The notes under the pieces: generated by a model | What the model was told of the DNA's origin: nothing | Databases searched by the model: none | Seen by the model: the letters and a program-made list of their open reading frames with translations, nothing else | From: Vicia villosa | Taxonomy: Eukaryota > Streptophyta > Magnoliopsida > Fabales > Fabaceae | Reading direction: 5' to 3' | Assembly: GCF_029867415.1 (NCBI RefSeq) | Contig: NC_081181.1 | Span: 123,881,042 to 123,945,041 of the forward strand | DNA: 64,000 nucleotides | Made by a program: the position numbers and the translations under genes | Shown: positions 23,101 to 35,181 of the stretch, piece by piece | How the letters are laid out: each line of letters begins with the position of its first letter | Numbering within the stretch: position 1 is the stretch's first letter

Positions 23101-23673
23101 TAGACATGGCAATAAAACCCAGACCCACGGGTACCCACCCGAACCCGTCCCGAAGTTGACGGGGAAAACCCGCTTTGACTGGGTTTGGGTTTGGGTTTGG
23201 GTTTTCCCCGATTAGAAAACATGGGGATGGGTCGGGGAATGGGGACACTAGTACCCACCCCGAACCCGTCCCCAAACCCGCCCCGTTTATTTCAATATGT
23301 ACATTATTATTCATATTTCATAATTTATATTATTAAATATGTGGTTAATATTTTAATAATTTGATTTGTATTTATTATTTTAAATATTTGAAATATATGT
23401 ATGAAATTTTTTGAGATTATTTTATTTTGTTATTTATAATGTAATTTGATTTTTGAAAAAGTAAATATTTTTATTAAAAAAGTTGATTTTACGAAATACA
23501 TGGTGGCGGGGCGGGGATACCCGAACCCAAGCCGAACCCGTTTAGGACGGGTTTGGGTTTTAATTCCCCATCCCCGTTTGGGTTTGGGGCGGGTAATGGG
23601 GATTGATTGGGGATTCGGGTTTGGGTTTGGGGGAGGTAAAAACCGTCCCCGACCCGCCCCGTTGCCATGTCTA
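23101..23673. mobile_element. hAT-type MITE (573 bp) inserted in B gag
   Basis: The terminal inverted repeats are TAGACATGGCAA and TTGCCATGTCTA, flanked by the 8-bp target duplication GACTCCAT (23093-23100 and 23674-23681). TAG-starting termini and an 8-bp duplication are typical of hAT transposons. Arms of about 110-150 bp are rich in GGGTTT and CCCCGAACCC-type sequence and are partly complementary to each other. The centre is AT-rich. There is no transposase ORF, so it is non-autonomous. Confidence 0.9.
23181..23201 (+). other. G-quadruplex motif in the MITE arm
   Basis: Four GGG runs at 23181, 23187, 23193 and 23199 are separated by TTT loops, a textbook quadruplex motif. A related run occurs at about 23617-23636 in the other arm. 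Confidence 0.8.
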
Positions 23674-24398
23674 GACTCCATCATATTTTGCAAAGACAGG
23701 AATTTTGAACTTTGGAGGGATAACAATATCTGAGACGAGTCCAAGATCATTGAAGTCTAAACCAGGTATTTTCTGTATTTCCATAGCTTTCATGCGTTCT
23801 TCCAACTGCTGGTATTTGCTATCACCCTGTTCGTCTTCGGAGTGATAATCTTCTTCATCAGGAGAGAGAGAAAGAGAGAGTTTAGCAGAACCCTGGTTGT
23901 TGTGGTTGTCTTCTTGATCACCTTCACCGACTACTTCAGGGATTGGCGCTTTTCTGGGCATCCTGGCTGGGACTCTGACTTTCCTCACGAGGTGGCTTAA
24001 ACCTATAGATCCCTTGGGCTTCTTTTTCTTCTTGGTCATCAAGGCTTTCAGTTCCTGTTGCCCCTTTGCTAACTCGAAAATTGCTATCTGAACTTGGGCG
24101 TTCTGTGCTTCGAGATTCTTGATGCTTGTTTCGGAATCCATCCCTTCTAACTGAAATAAACAGCGAGGAGATGAGAAACCTGTTATGTGAACCTGTTATG
24201 CAGTGTTTATGAATGAAATGTATATGCAATGTTTTCAAGGATCTTAGAATTTAAATTTGTTTAAACAAAAGAGAAACAAACATTTATTAGTCAAACATTT
24301 TATTTCTTTTTTCTTTTCTTTTGTCTTTTTTTTCTTTTCTCTGCCTCTTTCGGGCTTACAAGATAAAAATACAGAAAATAAAGGATTCTTCAAGCCTC

Positions 24399-25734
24399 TC
24401 ATGGACGTTTTCTCTTTGCACCCAGGAACGTGTTGATCTGCTGTTCTTCACGGAGTTGTCTGGTGAGCTCCAACACTTTTCGTTCATAGTCTTGACAGTG
24501 TGCTTTGAAGGTGTCCCTTTCTCCTTTTAGTTGAACGCAAGATTTCTGCAGCTCTTCTAGGTCAGTTGGCATGTCCGGATGTAGAATAACTCGAGGTTCG
24601 TCCCCTTCGACTTCTGGCTCAATAGTCACAGGTAGAATAGCGGGATATGGCATGATGAACTTTTGAGCACGAGCACGCACCCATTTGAGGTAAGGCTCCA
24701 TGGGAATAGAGTTTCATTGTCCTAAAGTCTTGCTTTCTGCTTTGTAGACACTGCCCCAAGCATGTATAAACCTTCGTCGATATCTTTGGGAATCATCTTC
24801 GTAGTCGAACACAATGCCATGGATAATCATGTCATGAGGACCATTTCTTCGTGCATATCCGAATTGGCGCAAAGCTAAAGAGGGGTTGTAAGTGATGCCT
24901 CCCCTGATGCCAAGGAGTGGTACATTAGGGTACTCCCCCCCAATGGTCAATGAGAGTGATGTCTTTTTGAAAGAAGTTGTTCCACCGGATATCTGAATGA
25001 GACAAAGACATAATCCTGCGAGAGCATTGCATCCTTTGCTCGTTTCTCAACACTGATCGGGGAAGGTGTAATGTAAACCATCTAGCCAGTAGTGGTACAC
25101 AGCACATAAGAGTTCCTCGTTTCTTCATGGTACGAGTGTGTAGAGAATGTAGAATGTCTCCCAGCAAAGTAGGTACCGGATTGCGGGTTAAGAAAATGTT
25201 GATAACGCGTACACTTATGAATTGGTCGGGATTAGGGAATAAAACCAACCCATAAATCAAAAGATCCACAACTTCTTCAAAAGCTTGGTAACTTCTATCT
25301 TTTAATAGTGATCGAGCCTTTTCCATTAAGAACTTAGAAAGAAAACCCTTGACTCCACTCTTTATTTCCCAATTGGACTCGATTTCTGACTTTCGTAAAT
25401 GTAAGGCAGCAACAATGATTTCAGGCTTTGGAATCTTTTCTAAACCAGTGAAAGGTAATTGATCTCGAACAGGTAACCCAATTAGTTCAGAGAACTCTTC
25501 CAAAGTGGGTACCAGCTGGTAATCAGGAAATATAAAACAATGATGTTCGGGATCGAAGAACTGGAACAGGACCCGTATCATGTCTTCTTCCAATTTTGAG
25601 GTAACCAAATGAAGTAGGTGACCGTGCTTTTCGGTGAATTGAGAATTTCTGGGAAATTCTGATATTAAGTCCTAAAGTTCAGATGGTACTGTTGAGATGT
25701 TGATCCGGATATAATCTCTGGTAGCGGGAGCCAT
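24399..25734 (-). pseudogene. B ORF1, plant-mobile-domain-like, broken
   Basis: The start is the methionine at 25734, right after an acceptor-like TTGCAGGTA. It aligns along its length with the intact E ORF1. Lesions are a TAG at codon 21 (25672-25674), a frameshift in a C-run near 24940 (between the IDHWGG and YPNVPLLGI blocks) and a TGA replacing Trp just before NSIPMEPYLKW (near 24714). The C-terminus is a coiled coil ending INTFLGAKRKRP, a basic tail that could be a nuclear localisation signal. The family role is unknown. Confidence 0.85.
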
Positions 25735-26407
25735 TACCTGCAACAACAGAACAAAAGTAAACTCTTCGATCCTTGAAATGATTAGTGAGAAAAATGATAT
25801 GTTTATGATGCTTATGATCTCATGATGTCAAACATGTGGAAAACACAAACAAATCAAACAATAGCCTTAGGTTTAAAGGCTTGCACGAGGTTCATAATTG
25901 ATACCCTCCCCACTGAAGTTGAGTTGGTTTAAACCTGTCTTAAAATGGTATTCGGGTTCTATGATCCTTGGAGACAACATCTCAATACGGCACTCGGACG
26001 GCCGATCAAAACATTCCTCGAGGATAACCAACTTTGATCAATTTCAAAGCTAGTCACTTAATAGGCCACAAGTCAAGTTCAACTAAAGGTTCTAAGACAA
26101 ATTAGTGTTTAATGACATTTCGGAAGCCTAACATACTCCTTGATCGTTTTCAAGGGATATCAGTACATACCAAAGTGTCGCACTAACGGTGACTACCAGA
26201 TCAACCGTATCGGTACATGCCGTACAGTTTCCTTGGTCTATTGTCACATACTTAAAGTATCTCGAGATTCGGGTTAGAATCTTTCACACAAGTAAATACC
26301 CAAACAAACCTTTGAAAAATAAAGCAAACAAGACAAGCAATTTGAAAACATCGAAGTAATCTAAACTCTAAGGTAACCCCTTTTGAAAACATTTTGAAAT
26401 CATAAAT
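25735..26407 (-). other. B leader between primer site and ORF1
   Basis: This is about 670 bp with no ORF, homologous to 46874-47528 of E. It ends in a pyrimidine-rich TTGCAG directly upstream of the ORF1 start. Confidence 0.7.
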
Positions 26408-26424
26408 CCCCAGCAGAGTCGCCA
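26408..26424 (-). promoter_or_regulatory. B primer binding site (tRNA-Arg type)
   Basis: On the minus strand it reads TGGCGACTCTGCTGGGG, four bases after the LTR end. It is identical to the site of E (46856-46872). Confidence 0.88.
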
Positions 26425-29400
26425 GTTCTGTCGTCCTCAGTTTTTTGTGGGATGCGAACTGACTCTTCTTTTTTTTTTGAGTTGTGAAAATCAGAGAGTC
26501 GCCACCGACTTTTATTTTATCCAATTAAGGAAAGGTTTATAAAAGAAACAGAAAAAGACCTTAAAGAGATTTTGGGTTCAGGGGTAGGTTATACAAAGGG
26601 AAGGTGTTAGCACCCCTTTGTATCCATGGTTATCCGTGGGCTCTTAATTGCTTAGCTCACTTGTTTGAATCATTTGTCTTGCTTTGAAATGCTTGTATGT
26701 GGTTTTAAATATTTTTGTAAAGAATTAACTTTGTAATGATCCTTGTACGGATGTATACAAAGTGTTTATCTTTCGAAAGATATTTTGATGGTTTGAAAAA
26801 GATTTTTTAACTTCGTAATGATCCTTGTTTGGATATATGCAAAGTGTTGTCTTTTGAAAGTTTTGTTTTGGAAAAACAGTGATATGTGAAATGTTTGTTG
26901 TTTTGTTTGATTTGAGCAAGCAATTAGGAGATCTACCCTAAGTTCATAAGGTCCTTTCCTATTTTCTTTTAGAAAATTTTCTTTGACTGGATACAGAAAG
27001 AAATTGTTTGAATTGTATTTGAAATAGTAGAATTGATTTTGAAAAAAAGTAACAGAGGGATTACCCTAAGAGGTGCAAGTGTGATTGTGTTTTATTTTCA
27101 GATATTTTTTGTCTTTGAAATTAGTGATCTAACGCTTCAGTTATTATCTTCGACATACACACAGTTTTATATATACAGAAATTAAAGTGCGGGAATGTAA
27201 AATGCGGAAAGTAAATCTACGCTATTACATCAATTGTGCGAGAAATGTAAACTACGCTATTTACATGAATTTGACAACCTATACACTTATCTATGAATTT
27301 AAATTGTAATAAGATAAAAGGAGAATATTTTTTGATTTTTGGATGGTTGATTTTAATTAAAATTAATGCATAATTAATTTAATTAAAAGGTTAGGAATTA
27401 GAAATAAAATTTAAACCTAAAAGATTAAGTCTAAAATATGTCCAAATTGTGTGTCAATTAATTTTAAAATAAAATTAATTTTTTTTTTGGGATTTTTGAA
27501 ATTGTTTTGGAAATTATTAAGCTAATTAATCAATAATTATGCAAATAATTATACAAATAATTTAAACTTGAAGAGCAAAATATTCTAAATATGTACAAAA
27601 TTAGTCTATAATATATAAACTTAATTTAATAAAAAGAAAATATTTTTCCTGATTTTTTGATAGGTTAGAAATAATTAAAAGATGAATATAACAATATTAT
27701 CTAATTAATTAAACAAAATATTTCAATTATGAAGAAAAATAAAATATTTTTGTATCAAAAAATAATATATTATTTTATCAACCTAAAAATATTTTTATTA
27801 TATTTTTTTGATTTTTTAAACTATTTTTAAATAATTTTGCAAAGAAAATCAAATAAAATAGAAAATATAAATAAATATAATCTGGTGTGGTGCTATTCTG
27901 AGGGAGTATGGTGTGGTTGCGTGTTTATGAGCGTTAGATGAGTTGGTAAGTTGATCTGATGGTTCAGATATTGAGGTACATGGTATGTATGGATGGGAGT
28001 GCATCAATGGATTAGTCAGCATTCAAAAGTTCCAGGTGGGACCCACACGAGCTGACCAGCGAATGAAAAGAAGGGGAAATGCCACGCGAGCGGTCAATAA
28101 GTCTTTTTTACTATTCATCATCTTCTTCCTTTTACCTGCGGAATTAGCTGCAGATTTACCTGCGGAATTTCCTACGGATTTTTCTTCAAATTTCCATGCT
28201 TTTGAAAACCTACAAAAACAGCCATGAACCAAAACAAGGGCCACCCAGGTTGACTTAAAATGATCTCCTGAACATGATGGTGGTGTTAGTTTTGGCTAAA
28301 AACGCATGGAACATGGCATACGAAAGTTCACATACTTGAAAACTCAATAATGGTATATGAGAATTCTTACGTGGAAACTTGCATGTAAGGGTTTAAACCT
28401 TTCCCAAACCATCTTGGTAACTTGTTAGAAATATTAGTTTACATTAAAACATGTTAAATTATGAGATACGAAAATTAAAGAAAGTGCATGAATATGTTAC
28501 TTTTGAAACATGAGTTCTATGAGCATATAGCCATGAATAATGATCCCAACTTACTATATTAGGTCCCAGGAGATGATTAGAATGATTAGTTTGTATTGGT
28601 AATGGTTGGAAACTAGAAAACGAAAAATTACAAAGTTTTGAGATTTTTTTTTTGAGAATTTGCGAATTTCTTGGCTATTCCTTTGATGGATCTTTGTGTG
28701 TGTCTTTCTACTGAAGTATCCTAAGTAATATATAAGCAATAGAGTGCTACAAACTTAAGCTAAGAAGCTTTGATTGCTTTTGAACTTTTGGTTTTTTTAA
28801 TATTAAAAAGTTTGAATTTCTTGACCATGGCTTCATTTTCTTCATCCCTCTTGCTCTAGGCCTGCCATGTATCTCTATGCTGCAGAGTTTGGATCAATTT
28901 TGATGGCTCATGCTAAGTACAAAAGCCTTGAATCATTATCTTGCACCATTTCTCTTTTAATTTAACTTTAAATGGAATAAAATTAAATTAAAAAAGAAAT
29001 AAAAATGCCATGGGCCTCAAGTTGGTCGTGGGAGCCCTTTAATATCATTAGAAACATGTTTGGATCATGAATACTTGGCCTCTTTTGGAAAAAAAAACAT
29101 TTTTGATCAATGTTGGTTTCATGCATTTTCCCAAAAAATAGCCAACTTCAACAAGGCATATCTCCCTCAACTTTGATCATATGAAGGAGTTCTTGTACAT
29201 TTTAGAAACCTCAAGATGTCGTCTACAAGCCACTTTGGAAACTTTTTTGCATTTGGAGAATTTATCTTAATGTTATGGCCTTTGACAAAAAACCACTTTT
29301 TGTTGACTTTGAAAATGACATGTAATGTCCTGGCTCATATTTTTCAAATGGTGAATCCAATGACCATGGGATCAATTTCATTTGAAAGATAATTGAATTC

Positions 29401-30359
29401 CCTTCAAAACAAGCTTTGGTTGGAATTTTTTGAATGAACGAGGAGAGAGTTATGGCCGGTCAAAGTTCAGTTGACTTTTTAGGAGAAAACCCTAATTTTG
29501 AAACTTAGGGTTTTGTTGATTTCTGGACTTTTCTTGATGAATTATGATCAACCATTGATCAAATGATGAATCTTTTGACAAAATATGGATGTTGACAAAA
29601 AATTTCATTTTTGACTGTCTGTTGACTTTTCGGTCAAACTGGTCGTCTGTTGACTGTTTGAGCTGCTGATTGTGCGTCCGAGCGAATTGAAGTTTGAAAA
29701 TTTGTCTGGTGGTACTTTGAGATATATGGAGGTCCATGAAATCCATTTGAGGTCTCAAAAAAACTTGTTCCCCTGAAAAAACCAAAAACCCTAGTTAGGG
29801 ACTGTTTGTGTAGGAGACAGTTAGGCGTACCTGATTTTTGTGCAGTGTTGAGTCTCTGCTGATTATGTGATTATCAGAAGACTTCTAGAACAAAAATCTT
29901 GAAATTTTGAAATGCAAAAGATTGATTTGAATGATGATACAAAACACGGAGAAACGTGCTGTCAGCGTGTTTGACTGTTAACTGGCTGTCCGGGCATTAA
30001 CGTAACAGTTAAAGTGAAAACTTAACAGTTAAAGTTAATTTTTTCTTTTTGTTTTTTTTGTGTTAATGGTGAAAATTTATTTACATGAGTTGTTAGAAAA
30101 ACACAAACATAATAAATAAATAAAATATACCGTACGCGAACGAAATTACCGATAATAATCTTGAAAAAATATTTAATGCACAGAAAAATAAATATTTAAC
30201 TAGCAATAAACACACATAATATTATCTTGATAATTAAACGACAGTACGACAGATAGTACAACATTTAATACTGACAATACAAATATTACATAATATAACG
30301 AACAGTACGACAAATAAAATGAACGGTACATTATTTGAAAGCGAAAGATACGACAAACT

Positions 30360-30527
30360 TTAAAAATGACGATTAAAAACCCATGCTATAAATAACAACA
30401 TATAGATGCACGGGAGTGTAAACATCCCAGGTCCGCATTTTTCAGGACTATGCAGACAGAAAAAGGACATGATCACCACCAAAACAGTGATGATCATAAG
30501 AAAAAACGTGTCCATCCACTTTGCCAT
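30360..30527 (-). CDS. LTR-encoded 55-aa membrane microprotein (B, 5' LTR copy)
   Basis: This copy reads the same as the 13404-13571 copy through the whole ORF although the flanking LTR sequence has accumulated differences. Being in the 5' LTR, this is the copy that would be transcribed at the front of a full-length RNA. Features are as for the partner: two hydrophobic segments, the CLHSPE-KCGP loop and a C-terminal NRH. Confidence 0.6.
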   Translation of the reverse strand: MAKWMDTFFLMIITVLVVIMSFFCLHSPEKCGPGMFTLPCIYMLLFIAWVFNRHF

Positions 30528-30618
30528 TTTAGCCGGGGAAGAAGAGAAAATAATTATGAGATAGAAATTTGGGAAATGAGTGAAATTTGATGTGAGAATT
30601 TATGGAAAAAATGAGGGG

Positions 30619-30626
30619 TATTTATA
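30619..30626 (-). promoter_or_regulatory. B 5' LTR TATA box
   Basis: TATAAATA on the minus strand, 92 bp upstream of the 55-codon ORF start at 30527. Confidence 0.65.
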
Positions 30627-31184
30627 GAGTGAAAAGAAGGATAGAGACGTTGGGGAATGAAGTGATACCGTACAAAAAAGGAAAATTTGAGTGGTAGTAG
30701 GATTTGAAAGAAAGTGTATGGTAGGGTTTGAAAAGAGAGATGTATGGAATAAAGTTAGCATTTGATTTGAAAGAAAGAGATTTGAAAAGAAAGGAAAAGA
30801 TTTGAAAATAATATAGTATAGTACAAAAATTAGTGGGAAACAAAACCAATAATAAATTAATTGTTACCAGTACAGTTTGAATCCCCGGACTCTGCGCCTG
30901 CAAAAATTTAATTCTGTACCAATTGCATCAGTACTATTTATCTGCAAATAAATCTCAAATAAACAGCGTGTGTGAAGTGACAAATAGTACTTGGCGTTTG
31001 TGTAAGAATAAATTCAACAGCGAACCCAAAATACCGTATAAAAAAATATTATAAAAACCGAGTATTCATAAAATCAGGATATTTATGAAATAAAATCCAA
31101 GATTATATGAAACTCCTGATTTTTAGACAGAAGTCTGTTGCCTTCTTTCTGAAAAAAGATGCGGGCAAATTTTGGGGTATAACA

Positions 31185-31254
31185 GACACTTTGATGAGCC
31201 TGGTTATTGTCTCACAATCGGGGAGCAGTCTGATAACAACCTATGGTTGATGGT
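31185..31254 (+). mobile_element. Element A, right remnant
   Basis: It begins with the second GACAC copy of B's target duplication, then continues the A pol frame with FDEPGYC, which matches the DEPAYC segment between RNase H and integrase of B. Element C cuts it off at 31255. Confidence 0.8.
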
Positions 31255-31945
31255 TGTAACGACCGTTTTCTTTAATTATTTATTTATGTGAGTTATGTGA
31301 ATTAATTGTGAATTATATGTTAATTATATGCTTAATTGATTTTATGTTGTTTTATTTGGAATTGTTAATAAATAATATAAGATAGTAAGTGTTGTTGATT
31401 ATTGGGCCTAAGTTGATATTAGTAAGTGAGGGGTGTTAGTTAGAGCCCATTAGTAATTTAAGATAGTAAGGGTTTAACTAAAATAAGGGTTTTAGAGAAA
31501 ATAGAAATTAGAGGTTCATTTTTTGGGTTTTTGGTGAAAGAAGAGAAGAGTAGAGTGAAGAGAAAGAAGGGAATCTCAATATTGAAGCTAGAGTTGTCTT
31601 CAATCCAAACCTAAGGTAAGGGTGGGATTCTTTCATGCTAAAGGGATGTATGATGATGTTTTGGGTGGGATTTAATTGTATGTTGCATCCATGGAAGTGG
31701 TGTGTAGAGATGTTAGGGTCTACGAACAAATGCTTGATTTGATGATTTGAAATGTGTTTAATTGATGTTTGATGATGTTATGATGTTATAAGACCCATAA
31801 TATGTGTTGTATTTGTGTTTATACCATGTATTATGTGGTTGTTCGTGATGTTTGATGTTTTCCAACTTGATTGGGTTGAGTTTAGGGGTTTTGGGATGGG
31901 TTTCGTATGTTGTTTTCTGTGTTTGGGGTTTTCTGAAAATTGCCA

Positions 31946-32100
31946 GTTTGCGCCGCGAACCCTTGTGCGCACCGCGAACCTCTTGGCAGAAACTTAGGAA
32001 GTTCTGGTTCACTTAGTTCACGCCGTGAACCCTAGTTGGCGCCGCGAACTGCTTGGCAGAAACTTGGGAACTTTTGATTCACTCAGTTCGCGCCGCGAAC
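31946..32100. repeat. 70-bp tandem repeat with paired GC-rich palindromes
   Basis: Palindromic units of the form GTTCGCGCCGCGAAC or close variants start at 31946, 31965, 32016, 32035 and 32086. Pairs are 19 bp apart and the period is 70 bp. A TTGGCAGAAACTT spacer follows the second member of each pair. Confidence 0.88.
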
Positions 32101-32397
32101 CCTGTTTTGCAGAACTTTTTCTAAACTTTGAAATGCTGTATCTTTTGAACCTTAACTCCTTTTTAAGTGCCATTTGAACCTACGTGAAGCCCTAATTGAT
32201 GTATTTTCGTAGAATATGATTTGTATAACTTTGGAAACTCTTGGAATCTCCTTGAATTGGATTTTGTTGACATTGGATATCCGGAATTGATTATGTCGTT
32301 TAAGTTGATCATGTCGTATACGTAGATTATGTTGTTGAGTCGATTATGTCGTTAAGTGTGATTGTGAATGTGCATCATTGAGTCACATTCATTGCAT

Positions 32398-32481
32398 TGT
32401 TTGAGACGGCCCTAGTGGCAATTGTTTGAGACGGCCCTTGTGGCGAATGTTTGAGACGGCCCAATGGCAATTGTTTGAGAC
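32398..32481 (+). repeat. Four-copy 25-bp repeat in the C LTR
   Basis: TGTTTGAGACGG starts at 32398, 32423, 32448 and 32472, mostly followed by CCC-TGGC-AAT-type spacers. Confidence 0.85.
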
Positions 32482-32713
32482 GGGAGTTTTACTCTAATGG
32501 TACCACATGCACTTGCATTGTTCGAGTTGCATAAGTAAAGTCGTATGATGAGTCATATTTGAATATTTGTGTGTGCATAACATGAGTGTTATCTTGTGTC
32601 GATTTGATGGTTGTTTCGTTGAGCATATGTGATAAATGACTATGTATGCCTTAATTGAGATTGATATCATTGTTGCCGGTAAGATGTTGAATGATGTGAA
32701 TAGTAGTAAGTGA

Positions 32714-33986
32714 TGAAGGATAGAAAAACACTTAGAAAGGGGGGGTTTGAATAAGTGTAGCTTTAAAAACTTGACAGATAAAAATAAATTGCACAGTTAT
32801 TTTTATCCTGGTTCGTTGTTAACTAAACTACTCCAGTCCACCCCCGCAGAGATGATTTACCTCAACTGAGGATTTAATCCACTAATCGCACGGATTACAA
32901 TGGTTTTCCACTTAGTCCGCAACTAAGTCTTCCAGAGTCTTCTGATCACACACTAATCACTCCAGGAACAACTGCTTAGATACCCTCTAAGACTTTTCTA
33001 GAGTCTACTGATCAACACGATCACTCTAGTTACAACTTGCTTAGTTCACTCCTAAGACTTCCTAGAGTATTCTGATCAACACGATCACTCTAGTTACAAC
33101 TTGCTTAGTTCACTCCTAAGACTTCCTAGAGTATTCTGATCAACACGATCACTCTAGTTCCTTACAACTTAATGTAATTCTAAGAGTTTACAAATGCTTC
33201 TTAAAAGCGATAATCACAACTGTGATATTTCTCTTAATCGTTTAAGCTTAATCTCATTAAAATATTACAACAGCAATGTAGTGAGCTTTGATGAAGATGA
33301 AGATTCTGAGTTTTGATTTGAACAGCGTTTCAGCAAGTTTGATATAAGTTGTTTTGGTGCAGAATCGTTAACCTTGCTTCTCATCAGAACTTCATATTTA
33401 TAGGCGTTGGAGAAGATGACCGTTGAATGCATTTAATGCTTTGCGTGTTCCGTACAGCATCGCATTTAATGTTATACGCTTTTGTCAACTACCTCGAGCC
33501 TTGTTCACGCTGTGTCTACTGACGTAGCCTTTAATAGCTTTTAACGTTCCTTTTGTCAGTCAGCGTAGCTTGCCACTTGTACTTCCTTCTGATCTGATGT
33601 TTGTGAATACAACGTTTGAATATCATCAGAGTCAAACAGCTTGGTGCATAGCATCTTCTGATCTTCTGACCTTGAAGTGCTTCTGAGCGTGATACCATCT
33701 TCTGAGCTTCAGTGCTTCTGATCTCTTGTTCTTCTGATGCTTCCATAGACCTATGTTCTGATTCTGCTTCGACCATCTTCTGATGTCTTGCCAGACCATG
33801 TTCTGATGTTGCATGCTGAACCCTTTGAGACAAAGCTTCTGAGCGCTGAATTATGCGTACTCTTTATATATATTTCCTGAAAGGGAAATTGCATTGGATT
33901 AGAGTACCATAATATCTTAAGCAAAATTCATATTATTGTTATCATCAAAACTAAGATAATTGATCAGAACAAATCTTGTTCTAACA
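32714..33986 (-). repeat. D 3' LTR (1273 bp)
   Basis: Its ends are TGAAGGATAG and TTCTAACA in plus orientation. It contains three copies of a 64-bp repeat (33010, 33074 and 33138 as the anchor GATCAACACG) and a stretch dense in CTTCTGA/TCAGAAG (33590-33860). Confidence 0.92.
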
Positions 33987-35181
33987 ATCTCCCCCTTTTT
34001 GATGATGACAAAAACATATATAAATGATATGAATTTGCGATCAGAAAGAACAGACGGCAAAAGACAAATTACACAGTTATAGCATAAGCATATGAATATG
34101 TCTCCCCCTGAGATTAACAATCTCCCCCTGAGATAAATCATCTCCCCCTGAAATAAATACTCGAAGAACTTTAATAAAAGACTTCCCTGATTATTTCGGT
34201 AGAGACGATCATATAAGCTTTTGTCTTCAGAGAATTCATAGCTTCTGACTTCTGCTTCCATTGGACAGCTTCAGAACTAGAATTTCTTTAGATCCTTAGA
34301 ACACTCACAGCTTCTGATTCCTGCTTCCATCTAGGACAGCTTCAGAACTTGAATTTCTTTGATCTTCTGAACATTCACAGCTTCTGATTTCTGCTTCCAT
34401 TCAGGACAGCTTCAGAGCTTTGAATTTTCTGGATCTTTTAGAACATTCGCAGCTTCTGATTTCTACTTCCCTCGGATAGCTTCAGAGCTTTGAATTTCTA
34501 CCAACATCACTTCATGCTAGATTTGTATCAGAACATTGTTGAATGTACCAGAGCATCATCTGAGCATCTCTACATCCTGAAATGTTACAGAACAAAAACT
34601 AAACGACAAAAGTCAGCATGAACGAGTTAGAACATAAAATGTATGTTTAAACACATTATATGAATCAGAGCAAATAATGTATCAGAGCCATAACATTATA
34701 TGTATCAGAGCAAATAGAATTTTGTCAGAGTAAATAGACACATATAGATCAAATTCTATTATCAGTGCTTCTGATTCATTCTTCTTTCTTGCTTCTGATT
34801 TCTGAAGCTTGACAGCACTCGGCTTGCTTCAGTTTCCATGGTTTTGCTTCTTGTGTTTGCTTTGAAGATTCTCTTCAGTATACCTGCAAAACACTTAAAC
34901 CATATAGAACTTGCAGTTCTTGTTAGTGAATGTGTGGGAGCTTTACCCAGCAACTGATAGATTTAATCAAATCATTTATCATTTATCTTCTCCCCCTTTT
35001 TGTCATAACATCAAAAAGAATATTTCAAAACGATTCAGATGTATAAAACGACAAATAAAAAACACTGGAATGTAAAAGCAAGGAAACTTTTTTTTTTATT
35101 GATAATAAAAAAAAAGGATTACAAGAAAGGAATGCAGGAGAACAGATGCAACAAGGAGAGGAAACTACAAAGACCAAAAGA
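33987..35181 (-). other. D 3' noncoding region with repeated polypurine tracts
   Basis: The 14-bp TCTCCCCCTTTTTG next to the LTR (33988-34001), read as a polypurine tract on the minus strand, recurs exactly at 34989-35002. Three further TCTCCCCCTGA units sit at 34101, 34121 and 34141, exactly 20 bp apart. Repeats of about 65-75 bp with a CAGCTTCTGATT core occupy 34240-34500. There is no credible ORF. Confidence 0.85.

Larger units (their letters stand above)
19782..24141 (-). pseudogene. gag-pro: B gag-protease, interrupted by a MITE and stop codons
   Basis: The start is MDSETSIKNLEAQ at 24141. The Gag N-terminus includes a Lys-rich KKKKKPKG tract and runs to 23682, where a hAT-type MITE (23101-23673) interrupts it. 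The Gag core resumes after it with LHLRSYVRKI and WIHFFQESLSG. A CCHC-like CAYHSNCPGHDADHC knuckle is followed by a TAG just before 21982. The protease region has VLVDNGSLLNVLP, in which the second motif residue is Asn, then HPAYSCLLGRPWIHG. A TAG at 20270-20272 interrupts the C-terminal repeated modules (IAIEDI-PTGWD). The frame then ends at the intron donor. Without the insertion and stops it matches the E gag-protease. Confidence 0.9.
9488..31184 (-). mobile_element. Element B: Ogre LTR retrotransposon (21.7 kb, minus strand)
   Basis: The element is complete in outline, with LTRs at 9488-14228 and 26429-31184, a primer site at 26408-26424, ORF1, gag-protease, intron, RT-RNase H-integrase and a polypurine tract next to 14228. 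The target duplication GACAC is at 9483-9487 and 31185-31189. Its coding regions carry several nonsense codons, a frameshift and a MITE insertion. The two LTRs differ at dozens of sites, so B is older than E. Confidence 0.95.
26429..31184 (-). repeat. B 5' LTR (4756 bp)
   Basis: Partner of 9488-14228, with the same TG...CA ends. It holds the TATA box at 30619-30626, the 55-codon ORF at 30360-30527 and, at 26495-26504, a copy of the first ten bases of the primer site about 70 bp inside the LTR end. Confidence 0.92.
31255..32713 (+). repeat. C 5' LTR, segment 1
   Basis: The first 1459 bp of the C LTR. It carries a 70-bp repeat with GC-rich palindromes (31946-32100) and four 25-bp GTTTGAGACGG repeats (32398-32481). 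ORFs here are short and unsupported. It is interrupted at 32713 by element D. Confidence 0.82.

Noticed and set aside
23181..23201. Interstitial telomere repeat
   Set aside because: The unit is GGGTTT, while the plant telomere is TTTAGGG; it lies in a MITE arm.
33531..33833. 100-codon ORF on the minus strand of both D LTRs
   Set aside because: It is a translation of overlapping TCAGAAG-type repeats in the LTR; composition explains the open frame and no conserved start context or domain is visible.
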